29,100 nucleotides of DNA from an uncultured Oscillospiraceae bacterium (GCA_958423465.1 CATZRD010000030.1:1-29100); one strand, 5' to 3'; shown: positions 15,473 through 23,002, counted from the first letter of the stretch. A program made the numbers and translations. The notes: a model not told the origin generated them from the letters alone.

Positions 15473-16402
15473 TCAGATCAGGTCGATGATGCCGGACTCC
15501 CGGGCGATGCGGGCCACGTCGTCGAACTTGTTCAGGGCGTACAGGTGGATGCCATCGATGCCGCAGGCGCGGTACTCGTCGATCTGATGGATGGTGTACT
15601 CGATGCCGGCCTCCTTGAAGTCCGCCTTCTTCTGGGCGGCGGCGGCGTCAAAGGGCTCCTTGTCGAAGGGGTTGGGGAAGATCCAGTGCTTGGAGATGAT
15701 CTCGCACAGCGCCCGGGGCATGACGCAGCCGTTGCGGCTGAGGGCCATGTTGATGGTGGCGGCCTGGTCCAGGATGGGCATGATGCCCACGTCCACGGGC
15801 ATCCAGATGCCGGCGGCCCGGATGGCGTCCAGCCAGTAGCGGAACTGGTCCATATCCCAGCACAGCTGGGTCATGATGTAGTCCGCGCCGTTGTCCTGCT
15901 TCTGCTTCAGGAAGGAGATGTCGGCCTCCAGACTGCGGCAGGCGATGTGGCCCTCGGGGGAGCCGGCCACGGCGATGGTGAACTTGTCGCCGAACTCCTG
16001 ACGGACGAATTTCACCAGCTCGGTGGCGTAGTGCAGGTCGCCGCCGGTGCCGGTCCAGCCGAAGGGCAGGTCGCCCCGCAGGGCCAGCATGTGGTTGATG
16101 CCGTGATCCAGGTAGTTCTGGAGCTGCTCCTTGATGCCCTCCTTGGTGTTGCCGATGCAGGTGAAGTGGGTCACAGGGGTGCACTTGCCGTCCTTCTGAA
16201 TCTTGTCCAGGACCTCCAGGTTCTTGCCCACGTTGGTGCCGCCGGCGCCGTAGGTGCAGGAGATGTAGTCGGGATGCAGGGTGTAGAGCTGATCCAGCAC
16301 GCCGCCCTCGCCGCACAGCTTCTCCATGCCCACGTCGGTCTTGGGGGGAAATACCTCAAAGGAAAAGGCTGCTCTCTCTTCAAAAATGTCAGAAACACGC
16401 AT
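15473..16402 (-). CDS. metF: Methylenetetrahydrofolate reductase
   Basis: The 309-aa protein is a single-domain flavin TIM-barrel enzyme that reduces 5,10-methylene-THF to 5-methyl-THF, the last step of the Wood-Ljungdahl methyl branch and a donor for methionine synthesis. FSFEVFPPK near the N-terminus has the catalytic Glu16. Other family segments are SCTYGAGGT, PVTHFTCIGNTKE, LALRGDLPFG, AGSPEGHI and GADYIMTQLCWD. It lies directly upstream of the CFeSP genes, so its product, methyl-THF, feeds the AcsE domain encoded in the same operon. No MetV-type zinc partner gene is present in this operon. GGAGG precedes the start. Confidence 0.95.
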   Translation of the reverse strand: MRVSDIFEERAAFSFEVFPPKTDVGMEKLCGEGGVLDQLYTLHPDYISCTYGAGGTNVGKNLEVLDKIQKDGKCTPVTHFTCIGNTKEGIKEQLQNYLDHGINHMLALRGDLPFGWTGTGGDLHYATELVKFVRQEFGDKFTIAVAGSPEGHIACRSLEADISFLKQKQDNGADYIMTQLCWDMDQFRYWLDAIRAAGIWMPVDVGIMPILDQAATINMALSRNGCVMPRALCEIISKHWIFPNPFDKEPFDAAAAQKKADFKEAGIEYTIHQIDEYRACGIDGIHLYALNKFDDVARIARESGIIDLI

Positions 16403-16465
16403 GATGATCGATCCTCCATATGAGTTTTATTTCTAAGCGGCTCCGCCGCTGGTTTACAGGGTCTC

Positions 16466-16687
16466 TTACAGGGGCGTAAAGGAATAGCGCTTGCGCAGGC
16501 CGGCGGTGTCGGTGCGGTAGATCACCGCTCCGTCCGCCAGATCCTCCCGCTCGATGACCGCCCGGGGCTCCAGGGCGCGGATATAGGCGTCGGTATCCTC
16601 CACGGACACCTCCTGAAAATCCACGTCCCGCATCTGGTTGTTGCTGCACTGGTTGAAGATCTCGCAGCAAAGCTCGTACTCTTTCAT
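16466..16687 (-). CDS. Unknown 73-aa protein between cooT and metF
   Basis: A short open frame starts with an AAGGAG site 7-8 nt upstream of its ATG, 10 nt after the cooT stop and 63 nt before metF, so it is very likely translated. The N-terminal half has Cys7, Cys8 and Cys14 within YELCCEIFNQCSNNQMRD, followed by an acidic middle and a basic, aromatic C-terminus (RKRYSFTPL). No membrane segment or signal peptide is visible. I do not recognise the family. Its position between a nickel protein and metF suggests a small accessory factor for the CODH/ACS or methyl branch; that is inference from context only. Confidence 0.7.
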   Translation of the reverse strand: MKEYELCCEIFNQCSNNQMRDVDFQEVSVEDTDAYIRALEPRAVIEREDLADGAVIYRTDTAGLRKRYSFTPL

Positions 16688-16697
16688 GGCCCGCTCC

Positions 16698-16886
16698 TTA
16701 CGCCGCGGACACCACCACGGTGCCGCTGGTGAGGTCGGCGCTGACCAGGCGGCCGGTGATCTGGGTCACCATGCCCATCACGTCGGTGAAGGTGAGCCGG
16801 TCGCCGTCCACCTCGATGGAGGCCACATAGCGGCACAGGATATTGTCGTCGTTTTTCTCGTGGTTATAGACAGTGGAAAGACACAT
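16698..16886 (-). CDS. cooT: CooT-like nickel-binding protein
   Basis: The 62-aa protein matches the CooT family in size and pattern. It begins MCLSTVY with the invariant Cys2, the residue that binds nickel in Rhodospirillum rubrum CooT, and continues as a small beta-rich domain (VASIEVDGDRLTFTDVMG... GRLVSADLTSGTVVV) as in homologues often labelled predicted RNA-binding protein. It is expected to act in nickel delivery to CO dehydrogenase. It lies between the His-rich protein and the unknown 73-aa protein in the same operon as cooC. AAAGGAG precedes the ATG by about 10 nt. Confidence 0.85.
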   Translation of the reverse strand: MCLSTVYNHEKNDDNILCRYVASIEVDGDRLTFTDVMGMVTQITGRLVSADLTSGTVVVSAA

Positions 16887-16944
16887 GAGATCAAAACTCC
16901 TTTCGCTGGGGCATGCCGCCCCGGGATCAAGCGCCTGCCGGTCC

Positions 16945-17226
16945 TCAGCCCTGGGCTTCCTTCAGCAGCTCCAGAGCGTGGGATAGGTAGCCGTTGGCCT
17001 GGTCGAAGGACTCCACGGCGTGGAGCATCTGATGCCGGGCCTCGCCGGTGAGCTGGTCCGCCAGATCGCTGAGCTCGGCGGCGTGGTGGATGTTGTGGTC
17101 CAGCGTATACTGCAGCACCGCCAGGGTCTGCCCGTCCACCTTCCCGCCCTCCGCGTGGATGTGGTCGTGGCCGTGGTCATGGCCGTGGGGATGCTGGTGC
17201 TCGTGGTCATGGTCAAAATGTCCCAT
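16945..17226 (-). CDS. His-rich putative nickel-binding protein (CooJ-like role)
   Basis: The 93-aa protein starts at the ATG at 17226, with GGAGG 7 nt upstream; an in-frame TTG at 17241 is less likely because it would overlap that site. Residues 3-24 contain 11 His alternating mostly with Asp, Glu or Gly (MGHFDHDHEHQHPHGHDHGH...). The rest is a helical region with more His (DHNIHHAAELSDLADQL, MLHAVESF). It has no signal peptide. It is the first gene of the acs operon. A nickel store or chaperone like CooJ, which carries its His stretch at the opposite end, is the inferred role; zinc buffering is an alternative. Confidence 0.75.
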   Translation of the reverse strand: MGHFDHDHEHQHPHGHDHGHDHIHAEGGKVDGQTLAVLQYTLDHNIHHAAELSDLADQLTGEARHQMLHAVESFDQANGYLSHALELLKEAQG

Positions 17227-17270
17227 TTCGATACCTCCCAATGGACTTTGACAGAATTATAACTAGGTAC

Positions 17271-17299
17271 ACTATACCGCAAATCCGCTGATTTTGCAA
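17271..17299 (-). promoter_or_regulatory. Promoter of the acs/coo operon
   Basis: On the minus strand, TTGCAA (17294-17299) is separated by 17 bp from TATAGT (17271-17276). A second possible -10, TATAAT, lies a little downstream with a poor -35. Transcription would start near 17264, about 38 nt before the His-rich protein. Confidence 0.75.
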
Positions 17300-17436
17300 G
17301 AAGGTCCCAATGAATATTTTGCGAAAAAATCGTGTCGAACTTGTGAAAAGAGAACAAATTTGAAAAAAGCCCCCGGCGGGCCGGCGGGCCGCCCGTTTCC
17401 GCCGGTCCGCCGGGAGAGAAAGAAGGGGGGAAGCTG

Positions 17437-17465
17437 TTGCATTTTTGCCGCCGGGGGGGTACAAT
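17437..17465 (+). promoter_or_regulatory. Promoter of nadE
   Basis: TTGCAT (17437-17442), a 17-bp spacer and TACAAT (17460-17465) form a sigma-A-type promoter. Transcription would start near 17472, giving a leader of about 56 nt with a hairpin at 17480-17498 and an AGGAGG site at 17511-17516. Confidence 0.75.
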
Positions 17466-17527
17466 AATGAAAAAATATCCCGCCCGGTCACCGGGCGGCA
17501 CCAAGGACAGAGGAGGCTTTGTGAGCG

Positions 17528-19456
17528 ATGAGAGACGGCTTTATCACCGTGGCGGCGGGGACCCCCAGGATCCGGGTGGCGGACTGCCGGTACAACGCGG
17601 AGCAGATCTTCACCATGATCCGGGAGGCGGACAGCCAGGGCGTCAAGATCCTGGCCCTGCCGGAGCTGTGCCTGACGGGCTACACCTGCGGGGACCTCTT
17701 TTTGCAGGACACCCTGCTGGACGGGGCGGCGGAGGGCCTGAGGACCATCCTGGAGGCCACGGGGCATCTGGAGATCCTCACCGCCCTGGGGATGCCGGTC
17801 CGGGCCGGCGGCAAGCTCTATAACTGCGCCGTGGTGATCCAGCGGGGCAGGGTCCTGGCGGTGGTGCCCAAGACCTATCTGCCCAACTATGGCGAGTTTT
17901 ATGAAAAGCGGTGGTTCGCCTCCGGCGGCGAGGCCCCGGACGCCGTGCCCCGGGACCCGGTGCTGGCTCTGGAAAGCTACGGCGGCATGGGGCAGAGCGT
18001 CATCGACTGCCCCGACGTGCCCGGATTGAAGATCGGCGTGGAGATCTGCGAGGACCTGTGGGCCGCCGATCCCCCCTCCCGCCGCCTGGCGGAGGCCGGG
18101 GCCACCCTGATCCTGAACCTCTCCGCCTCCAACGAGGTGGTGGGAAAGGCCGCCTACCGCCGCCAGCTGGTGGTGGGCCAGTCCGGCCGGCTCTGCTGCG
18201 GCTACGTCTACGCCGACGCGGGGGAGGGGGAGTCCACCACCGACGTGGTGTTCACCGGCCACAACATGATCGCGGAAAACGGCGCCCTTCTGGCGGAGAA
18301 CCGCCTGAGCACCGGCCTGACCATCTCGGAGATCGACGTGCAGCGGCTGGTCTACGAGCGCCGCCGGCTGACCACCTTCCCGGCGGAGGACATGAGCGGC
18401 CTCTACCGCAGCGAGGCGGAATTCACCCCCGCCGCCGCCAAGCTCCGCCGCTATGTCTCCCCCACGCCCTTCATCCCGGAGAACGCCGCCGACCGGGCGG
18501 CCCGGTGTCAGGAGATCCTGACCATCTCCGCTCTGGGCCTGAAAAAGCGGCTGGAGCACACCGGGGCCAAGACCGCCGTGGTGGGCCTCTCCGGGGGGCT
18601 GGACAGCACCCTGGCTCTGCTCATCACCGCCCTGGCCATGGGGATGCTCCACCGGCCCGCCGCGGACATCATCGCCATCACCATGCCCTGCTTCGGCACC
18701 ACGGACCGGACGAAAAACAACGCCGTCCTTCTGGCGGAGCGCATGGGGGCGACCCTGCGGACCATCCCCATCGGAGAGACGGTGAGAAGCCACTTCCGGG
18801 ACATCGGCCACGATCCGGAGGACCACTCTGTCACCTATGAGAACGCCCAGGCCCGGGAGCGGACCCAGGTGCTCATGGACGTGGCCAACGAGACCGGGGG
18901 CCTGGTCATCGGCACCGGGGACCTGAGCGAGCTGGCTCTGGGCTGGGCCACCTACAACGGCGACCATATGAGCATGTACGGCGTCAACGCCTCCATCCCC
19001 AAGACCCTGGTGCGCCATCTGGTGGACTATGTGGCCCGGGAAAACCTCCGCAAGGACGAGGAGCTGACCCGTGTGCTGGAGGACATCCTGGACACCCCCG
19101 TGTCCCCGGAGCTGCTGCCCGCCGTTCAGGGCCGGATCAGTCAGCGGACCGAGGACCTGGTGGGGCCCTACGAGCTCCACGACTTCTTCCTGTACTATGT
19201 GATCCGCTGGGGCTTCCCGCCCCGGAAGGTGCTGCGCCTGGCGGAGAAGGCCCTGGGGGACCGGTACAGCCGGGAAGTCATTTTGAAGTGGCTGAAGAGC
19301 TTCTACCGCCGGTTCTTCGCCCAGCAGTTCAAGCGCTCCTGCCTGCCCGACGGGCCCAAGGTGGGTTCCGTGGCCCTCAGTCCCCGGGGCGACTGGCGGA
19401 TGCCCAGCGACGCCGTGGCCCGGCTGTGGCTGGAGGAGCTGGAGGGGCTGGACTGA
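17528..19456 (+). CDS. nadE: Glutamine-dependent NAD+ synthetase
   Basis: The 642-aa protein has the two-domain length of the glutamine-dependent form. Residues 1 to about 280 are a nitrilase-fold glutaminase with the triad Glu46 (LPELCLTGY), Lys115 (PKTYLPNY) and Cys174 (EICEDLW). The C-terminal part is the ATP-pyrophosphatase synthetase with SGGLDS at 355-360 and GTGDLSELALGWATYNGDHMSMY. It amidates nicotinic acid adenine dinucleotide to NAD+ in the cytoplasm, using ammonia channelled from glutamine. AGGAGG lies 11 nt before the chosen ATG, slightly long spacing; a GTG 7 nt upstream is out of frame. The next gene starts 19 nt after its stop. Confidence 0.96.
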   Translation: MRDGFITVAAGTPRIRVADCRYNAEQIFTMIREADSQGVKILALPELCLTGYTCGDLFLQDTLLDGAAEGLRTILEATGHLEILTALGMPVRAGGKLYNCAVVIQRGRVLAVVPKTYLPNYGEFYEKRWFASGGEAPDAVPRDPVLALESYGGMGQSVIDCPDVPGLKIGVEICEDLWAADPPSRRLAEAGATLILNLSASNEVVGKAAYRRQLVVGQSGRLCCGYVYADAGEGESTTDVVFTGHNMIAENGALLAENRLSTGLTISEIDVQRLVYERRRLTTFPAEDMSGLYRSEAEFTPAAAKLRRYVSPTPFIPENAADRAARCQEILTISALGLKKRLEHTGAKTAVVGLSGGLDSTLALLITALAMGMLHRPAADIIAITMPCFGTTDRTKNNAVLLAERMGATLRTIPIGETVRSHFRDIGHDPEDHSVTYENAQARERTQVLMDVANETGGLVIGTGDLSELALGWATYNGDHMSMYGVNASIPKTLVRHLVDYVARENLRKDEELTRVLEDILDTPVSPELLPAVQGRISQRTEDLVGPYELHDFFLYYVIRWGFPPRKVLRLAEKALGDRYSREVILKWLKSFYRRFFAQQFKRSCLPDGPKVGSVALSPRGDWRMPSDAVARLWLEELEGLD

Positions 19457-19475
19457 CCGGAGAGGAGGGAGGACC

Positions 19476-20477
19476 ATGGACAGGACCGGGGAGGACATCC
19501 TCCGCCGCCGGATGCACGGGCTGTACCTGTCCCGGAGCTGCTGGGACATTGTGGAGCTGTCCCGGGAGCTGCTGGGGCTTCACTGCTGGTTCCACCGGAA
19601 CGTAGCCTTCTCCGCCCTGATCCGCGGGGCGGGCCTGACGGGGTGGAAAAGCGCCCTGACCAAAACCTGGCTCTACCGGGGCACCCTCCACGGCGCGGTG
19701 TACGAGGAGCTGCCCCTGCTGCTGGCTCTCCATGCCGACGAGGCCCCCTGGAGCTGGTTCGGCCTCAGCGATGAGGAGGTCGAGACCGTGGCCCGCCGGG
19801 TGATGAGCCTCATGGAGGACGGGGTCTACTCCCGCGCGGAGATGCGGAAGATTTTCGCCGGTGACTACGACGCCGAGACCGTGAGCCGCCTGTTCTCCTC
19901 CTGGGGCGGGATCTTCGTGTATCTGGCCCGCCGGGGCCAGGTATCCTTCCGGAGCATGACCAGCCGGGATTTCGACCTCATCAGCGCCGAGCCGCCGCTG
20001 ACGGCGGCGGAGGCCCTGCCCCGGCTGCTGCCCCGGTTCTTCAAAGCCTACGGCCCCGCGTCCCTGGCCGACGCGGCCTGGTTTTTCGGCCTGGACAGGG
20101 CGCTGCTGGCGGACAGCGCCGCTTTGGGCCTGGACCGGCTGTCCCGCATGACGTACAAGGGCCGTACCCTCTACTATGAGGAGCCGGGGGACATGGGGGA
20201 CATCCCTCATGTGACGCTTCTGTCCGGCTTCGATCCCTATCTGGTGTCCTACGCGGACCGGGAGGACATGCTGCCGCCGGCGCATAAGAAGGCGGTCATC
20301 CTGAAGTCCGGTATCTGCCTGCCCACGGTGGCCGTGGACGGCGTGGCGGCGGGGATCTGGAACCTGAAGAACAGGGAACCGGTGGTGGAGTTTTTCACGT
20401 CCCAGCCCAAGCGGGTGCGGGACGAGGCCTACGGCCTGGTGGAGCAGCTCCGTTGGGGCGTGGCCGGACAGCTCTGA
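19476..20477 (+). CDS. AlkZ/YcaQ-like winged-helix protein (divergent DNA glycosylase family)
   Basis: The 333-aa protein resembles the winged-helix DNA-binding (HTH_42, AlkZ-like) family. The C-terminal half has the family pattern LLSGFDPYLVSYADRE followed by PTVAVDGVAAGIWNLKN. Characterised members are DNA glycosylases that excise bulky or crosslinked alkyl bases. In them a QxQ or QxD motif follows a GL near the N-terminus. The equivalent segment here reads GLHCW (34-38), so the catalytic glutamines appear to be replaced; activity is therefore uncertain. A GGAGGGAGG site precedes the ATG, and the gene lies 19 nt after nadE, probably in the same transcript. Confidence 0.75.
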   Translation: MDRTGEDILRRRMHGLYLSRSCWDIVELSRELLGLHCWFHRNVAFSALIRGAGLTGWKSALTKTWLYRGTLHGAVYEELPLLLALHADEAPWSWFGLSDEEVETVARRVMSLMEDGVYSRAEMRKIFAGDYDAETVSRLFSSWGGIFVYLARRGQVSFRSMTSRDFDLISAEPPLTAAEALPRLLPRFFKAYGPASLADAAWFFGLDRALLADSAALGLDRLSRMTYKGRTLYYEEPGDMGDIPHVTLLSGFDPYLVSYADREDMLPPAHKKAVILKSGICLPTVAVDGVAAGIWNLKNREPVVEFFTSQPKRVRDEAYGLVEQLRWGVAGQL

Positions 20478-20569
20478 TGGAAGCAAAACCGCGTGCGGCG
20501 TGAAGCGGCACGGAAAGTATGGGCTGCCGCCTTGCTCTCCGCGCTGTTATGCACGTCCCAGGAGCCAGT

Positions 20570-20598
20570 CCGGCGGACACCTTCAAAATGTCCGCCGG
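20570..20598 (+). terminator. Hairpin after the nadE-AlkZ-like transcript
   Basis: A 10-bp stem CCGGCGGACA/TGTCCGCCGG with a 9-nt loop lies about 93 nt after the preceding stop codon and 25 nt before the SRP RNA promoter. No T tract follows it, so termination is plausible but not certain. Nothing else was recognised in 20478-20622. Confidence 0.45.
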
Positions 20599-20622
20599 GG
20601 CCCCCTCCCCCAAAATTTCCCC

Positions 20623-20651
20623 TTGCAATCACCGGCGCTATCGTGTATAAT
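20623..20651 (+). promoter_or_regulatory. Promoter of the SRP RNA gene
   Basis: TTGCAA (20623-20628), a 17-bp spacer and a consensus TATAAT (20646-20651) predict a start at about 20658 (A), three bases before the closing helix of the RNA begins. It is the strongest-looking promoter in the window, as expected for a stable RNA. Confidence 0.88.
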
Positions 20652-20657
20652 ACCATC

Positions 20658-20830
20658 ACACCATGAAATACCCTCCGCAAGCATTCGCGTTGAGGTTCCG
20701 GTCTCGCGCAATGGATGCCTGTGAACCATGTCAGGCGGGGAACCGAGCAGCATTAAGCGGGACGAAATGTGCCGCGAGGGCGCCGGTTCGGAGCGGATGC
20801 TTGCGGAGAGTATTTCATGGCGTATTTTTT
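20658..20830 (+). ncRNA. ffs: Signal recognition particle RNA (4.5S/scRNA type)
   Basis: The conserved SRP domain IV is at about 20721-20757: GTGAACC, GTCAGG, a GGAA tetraloop closed by CGG/CCG, then AGCAGC and TTAAGC. The 5' and 3' ends pair as a long rod: CCATGAAATAC (20661-20671) with GTATTTCATGG (20810-20820), then CTCCGCAAGCAT with ATGCTTGCGGAG, then CTCGCG with CGCGAG. A T run follows from 20824 and would end transcription. The RNA is about 170 nt, longer than a 110-nt 4.5S RNA, but I see no Alu-domain hairpins as in the 270-nt Bacillus type. The position before dnaX is the usual Firmicutes arrangement. It scaffolds Ffh for co-translational membrane targeting. Confidence 0.9.
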
Positions 20831-20854
20831 TGTACAGTGGGGAGGGCTTCAGCC

Positions 20855-22594
20855 ATGTATCAGGCGCTGTACCGAAAGTGGAGGCCCAAGGCCTTTGCCG
20901 ACGTGGTGGGGCAGGAGCACATCACCGAGACCCTGCGCCGCCAGGTGGCCCAGGGCCGCCTCAGCCATGCCTATCTGTTCACCGGCACCCGGGGCACCGG
21001 AAAGACCACCTGCGCCAAGATCCTGGCCAAGGCCGTCAACTGTCAGAATCCGGTGGACGGGGACCCCTGCAACGCCTGCCCCGCCTGTCTGGGCATCGAC
21101 AACGGCAGCCTGCTGGACGTGCTGGAGCTGGACGCCGCCTCCAACAACGGCGTGGACCACGTCCGGGCTCTGCGGGACGAGGCCATCTACTCCCCGGCGT
21201 CGGTGAAGTACCGGGTGTACATCGTGGACGAGGTCCACATGCTGTCCACCGCCGCCTTCAACGCCCTGCTGAAGATTCTGGAGGAGCCGCCGGCCCATCT
21301 GATCTTTATTCTGGCCACTACGGAGCTGCACAAGGTCCCCGCCACCATCCTCTCCCGGTGCCAGCGCTTCGCCTTCAAGCGCATCCAGCCCCAGGACATC
21401 GCCCGCCGCCTGACCTATGTGGCCGGACAGGAGGGTATCGACCTGGACGAGGGCGCGGCGGGCCTTTTGTCCCGTCTGGCGGACGGGGCCCTGCGGGACG
21501 CCCTGAGCCTGCTGGACCAGTGCGCCGCCGCCGGAGGACGGGTGGACAGCCAGCGGGTGCTGGACGTGCTGGGCCTGGCGGGAAACCTCCAGACCGCCAA
21601 GCTCATGGAGCATATTCTGGCCCGGGACGTCCAGGCCGCCCTGCTGCTGCTGGACCAGCTCTACGCCGGGGGGAAGGACGTGGGGGCCCTGCTGGGGGAG
21701 CTGTCCGCTCTGGCCCGGGACCTGCTGATCCGCATGACCGCCCCGGAGGGGGGCGCGGCCCTGCTGTCCGGGGGCTATGACGACGGCCTCATGGACCGCC
21801 TCTGCCGGGGCGTCAGTCCCACCCGGATGATCTATATGGCCGTCCAGCTGCAAAACACCCTGGCGGCCCTGCCCATGAGCGCCAACCGCCGCACCGACGG
21901 GGAGCTGTGCCTGATGCGGCTGTGCGACGAGAGCCTCTGCGGCGACACCACCGCCCTGGCCGCCCGGCTGGCCCGACTGGAGGAGGGCGGCCTTCCCCAG
22001 GCTGCGCCAGCCCCCCAGGCCGCGCCGGCCTCCCAGGCTGTGTCAGCCACCCAGGCCGCGCCGGCCTCACGGACAGCGCCGGAGCGCCGGCCCCGGGAGG
22101 AGGACCGTTCAGCCGCCCCGCCGCCTCCCTGGGAGGAGGAGGGACCGCCGGTGCTGACGGACGTGCCTCTGGAGGAGCCGCCCCGCCGGGAAGCGCCGCC
22201 GGTGAAAGCACCGGCGGAAAGATCCGGATCGGCTTCCCCGGCCCGTTCCGCCCCGGCCAGCTCCGTCTCCGCCGGGGACGATCTGTGGAGCGCCGTGGCG
22301 GAAAAGTGCAAAAATCAGCTCTCTCCCCTGTACTGGTACATGCTGGACGACGCCCGGGGCGTACTGGAGGGGGACGTGCTGACGGTGCGCTGCGGCGACG
22401 AGCTGACCCGGGAGAGCCTGGGGGAGCCGGAGGTGGTCAAGGTCCTGACCGCTCTGGCCGGAGAGCAGGCGGGCCGGACCGTGTCCGTCCGCTTCGTGGT
22501 GGCGGGCAAAGACGTCCCCGCCGCGCCGCCGGAGGACAAGCTGGAGGAGCTTTTGCGCCGGGGCCGGGAGCTGGACGATTTTAAAGTGATCTGA
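20855..22594 (+). CDS. dnaX: DNA polymerase III subunit gamma/tau
   Basis: The 579-aa protein starts at the ATG at 20855 (GGGGAGGG upstream). A longer in-frame extension runs through the SRP RNA and is rejected. The AAA+ clamp-loader core has Walker A GTRGTGKTT at 44-52, four zinc-binding Cys at 63, 72, 75 and 78, Walker B with DEVH at 125-128, and the sensor segment LATTELHKVPATILSRCQRF. A Pro/Ala-rich linker with four hexapeptide repeats follows, then a C-terminal domain (LWSAVAEKCKNQLSPLYWYML...). It loads the beta clamp on DNA. No convincing slippery heptamer for a gamma-producing frameshift was seen. Confidence 0.96.
   Translation: MYQALYRKWRPKAFADVVGQEHITETLRRQVAQGRLSHAYLFTGTRGTGKTTCAKILAKAVNCQNPVDGDPCNACPACLGIDNGSLLDVLELDAASNNGVDHVRALRDEAIYSPASVKYRVYIVDEVHMLSTAAFNALLKILEEPPAHLIFILATTELHKVPATILSRCQRFAFKRIQPQDIARRLTYVAGQEGIDLDEGAAGLLSRLADGALRDALSLLDQCAAAGGRVDSQRVLDVLGLAGNLQTAKLMEHILARDVQAALLLLDQLYAGGKDVGALLGELSALARDLLIRMTAPEGGAALLSGGYDDGLMDRLCRGVSPTRMIYMAVQLQNTLAALPMSANRRTDGELCLMRLCDESLCGDTTALAARLARLEEGGLPQAAPAPQAAPASQAVSATQAAPASRTAPERRPREEDRSAAPPPPWEEEGPPVLTDVPLEEPPRREAPPVKAPAERSGSASPARSAPASSVSAGDDLWSAVAEKCKNQLSPLYWYMLDDARGVLEGDVLTVRCGDELTRESLGEPEVVKVLTALAGEQAGRTVSVRFVVAGKDVPAAPPEDKLEELLRRGRELDDFKVI
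21998..22069 (+). repeat. Four tandem 18-bp repeats in the dnaX linker
   Basis: Four in-frame 18-bp units, each beginning CAG GC, encode QAAPAP, QAAPAS, QAVSAT and QAAPAS. They lie in the flexible Ala/Pro-rich linker of DnaX, so length variation between strains would be tolerated. Confidence 0.85.
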
Positions 22595-22626
22595 GAAGAA
22601 ATACTTGAGACAGGAGATAAGAAACC

Positions 22627-22989
22627 ATGGCAAAAGGCGGATTTCCCAAGGGCGGGATGATGGGCGTTGGCATGAATCGCCAGCAGGCCCAGATGCAGCA
22701 GAAGCTGCTGAAGATGCAGAAGGACATGGAAAAGGCCCAGCGGGAGGTGGAGGAGACCCTGTTTACCGCCACGGTGGGAGGCGGCGCGGTGAAGGCCGTG
22801 TGCAATGGAAAGAAGGAGCTGACGGAGCTTGCCATTTCCCCCGACGCCCTCAGCCCCGACGACGCGGAGATGCTTCAGGATATGGTCCTCTCCGCCGTCA
22901 ACGAGGCCCTGCGCCAGGCGGACGACGCCATGACCAAAACCATGGAGGGTCTGGGCGGCGGATTGAATCTGGGAGCCTTCGGCCTGTAA
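22627..22989 (+). CDS. ebfC: YbaB/EbfC family nucleoid-associated protein
   Basis: The 120-aa protein is a small DNA-binding dimer usually encoded right after dnaX. It has the family layout: a Gly/Met-rich N-terminus, the long helix QQAQMQQKLLKMQKDMEKAQREVEETLF, then a strand region (TATVGGGAVKAVCNGKKELTELAISPDAL) and a C-terminal helix (MLQDMVLSAVNEALRQADDAM). It starts 32 nt after dnaX with an AGGAGA site. In many Firmicutes recR follows, but here the run ends in a strong hairpin and the next gene is on the other strand. Confidence 0.93.
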   Translation: MAKGGFPKGGMMGVGMNRQQAQMQQKLLKMQKDMEKAQREVEETLFTATVGGGAVKAVCNGKKELTELAISPDALSPDDAEMLQDMVLSAVNEALRQADDAMTKTMEGLGGGLNLGAFGL

Positions 22990-23002
22990 AGGCAGCGGCG
23001 CG

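Larger units (their letters stand above)
17227..17527. other. Divergent intergenic region between acs operon and nadE
   Basis: This 301-nt gap contains the two opposing promoters listed separately. It also has an A-rich stretch (about 17315-17368) and a GC-rich block of overlapping GGC/GCC inverted repeats (17369-17416). Read on the minus strand, the GC block is followed by TTTTTT (complement of 17363-17368) and could stop antisense transcription toward the acs promoter. A short hairpin (CCGCCCGG/CCGGGCGG, 17480-17498) lies in the nadE leader. No gene or recognised riboswitch was seen. Confidence 0.55.

Noticed and set aside
17480..17498. NAD+ riboswitch before nadE
   Set aside because: Only one short hairpin is present; the multi-helix consensus of known NAD+ riboswitch classes cannot be seen.
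17213..19549. 778-aa minus-strand open frame opposite nadE
   Set aside because: It is a shadow frame of high-G+C coding sequence, low-complexity Gly/His/Pro-rich, without homology, and lies entirely opposite a well-supported gene.
20663..20854. Long in-frame N-terminal extension of dnaX
   Set aside because: It runs through the SRP RNA and its terminator; DnaX homology and a good ribosome-binding site begin at 20855.
21998..22069. CRISPR-like or regulatory tandem repeat
   Set aside because: The 18-bp repeats are contiguous, in frame, and encode an Ala/Pro linker; there are no spacers.
22303..22322. Programmed frameshift site in dnaX
   Set aside because: The A-rich strings GAAAAGTGC and CAAAAAT do not form a proper slippery heptamer in the reading frame, and they lie far downstream of the position used for gamma production.
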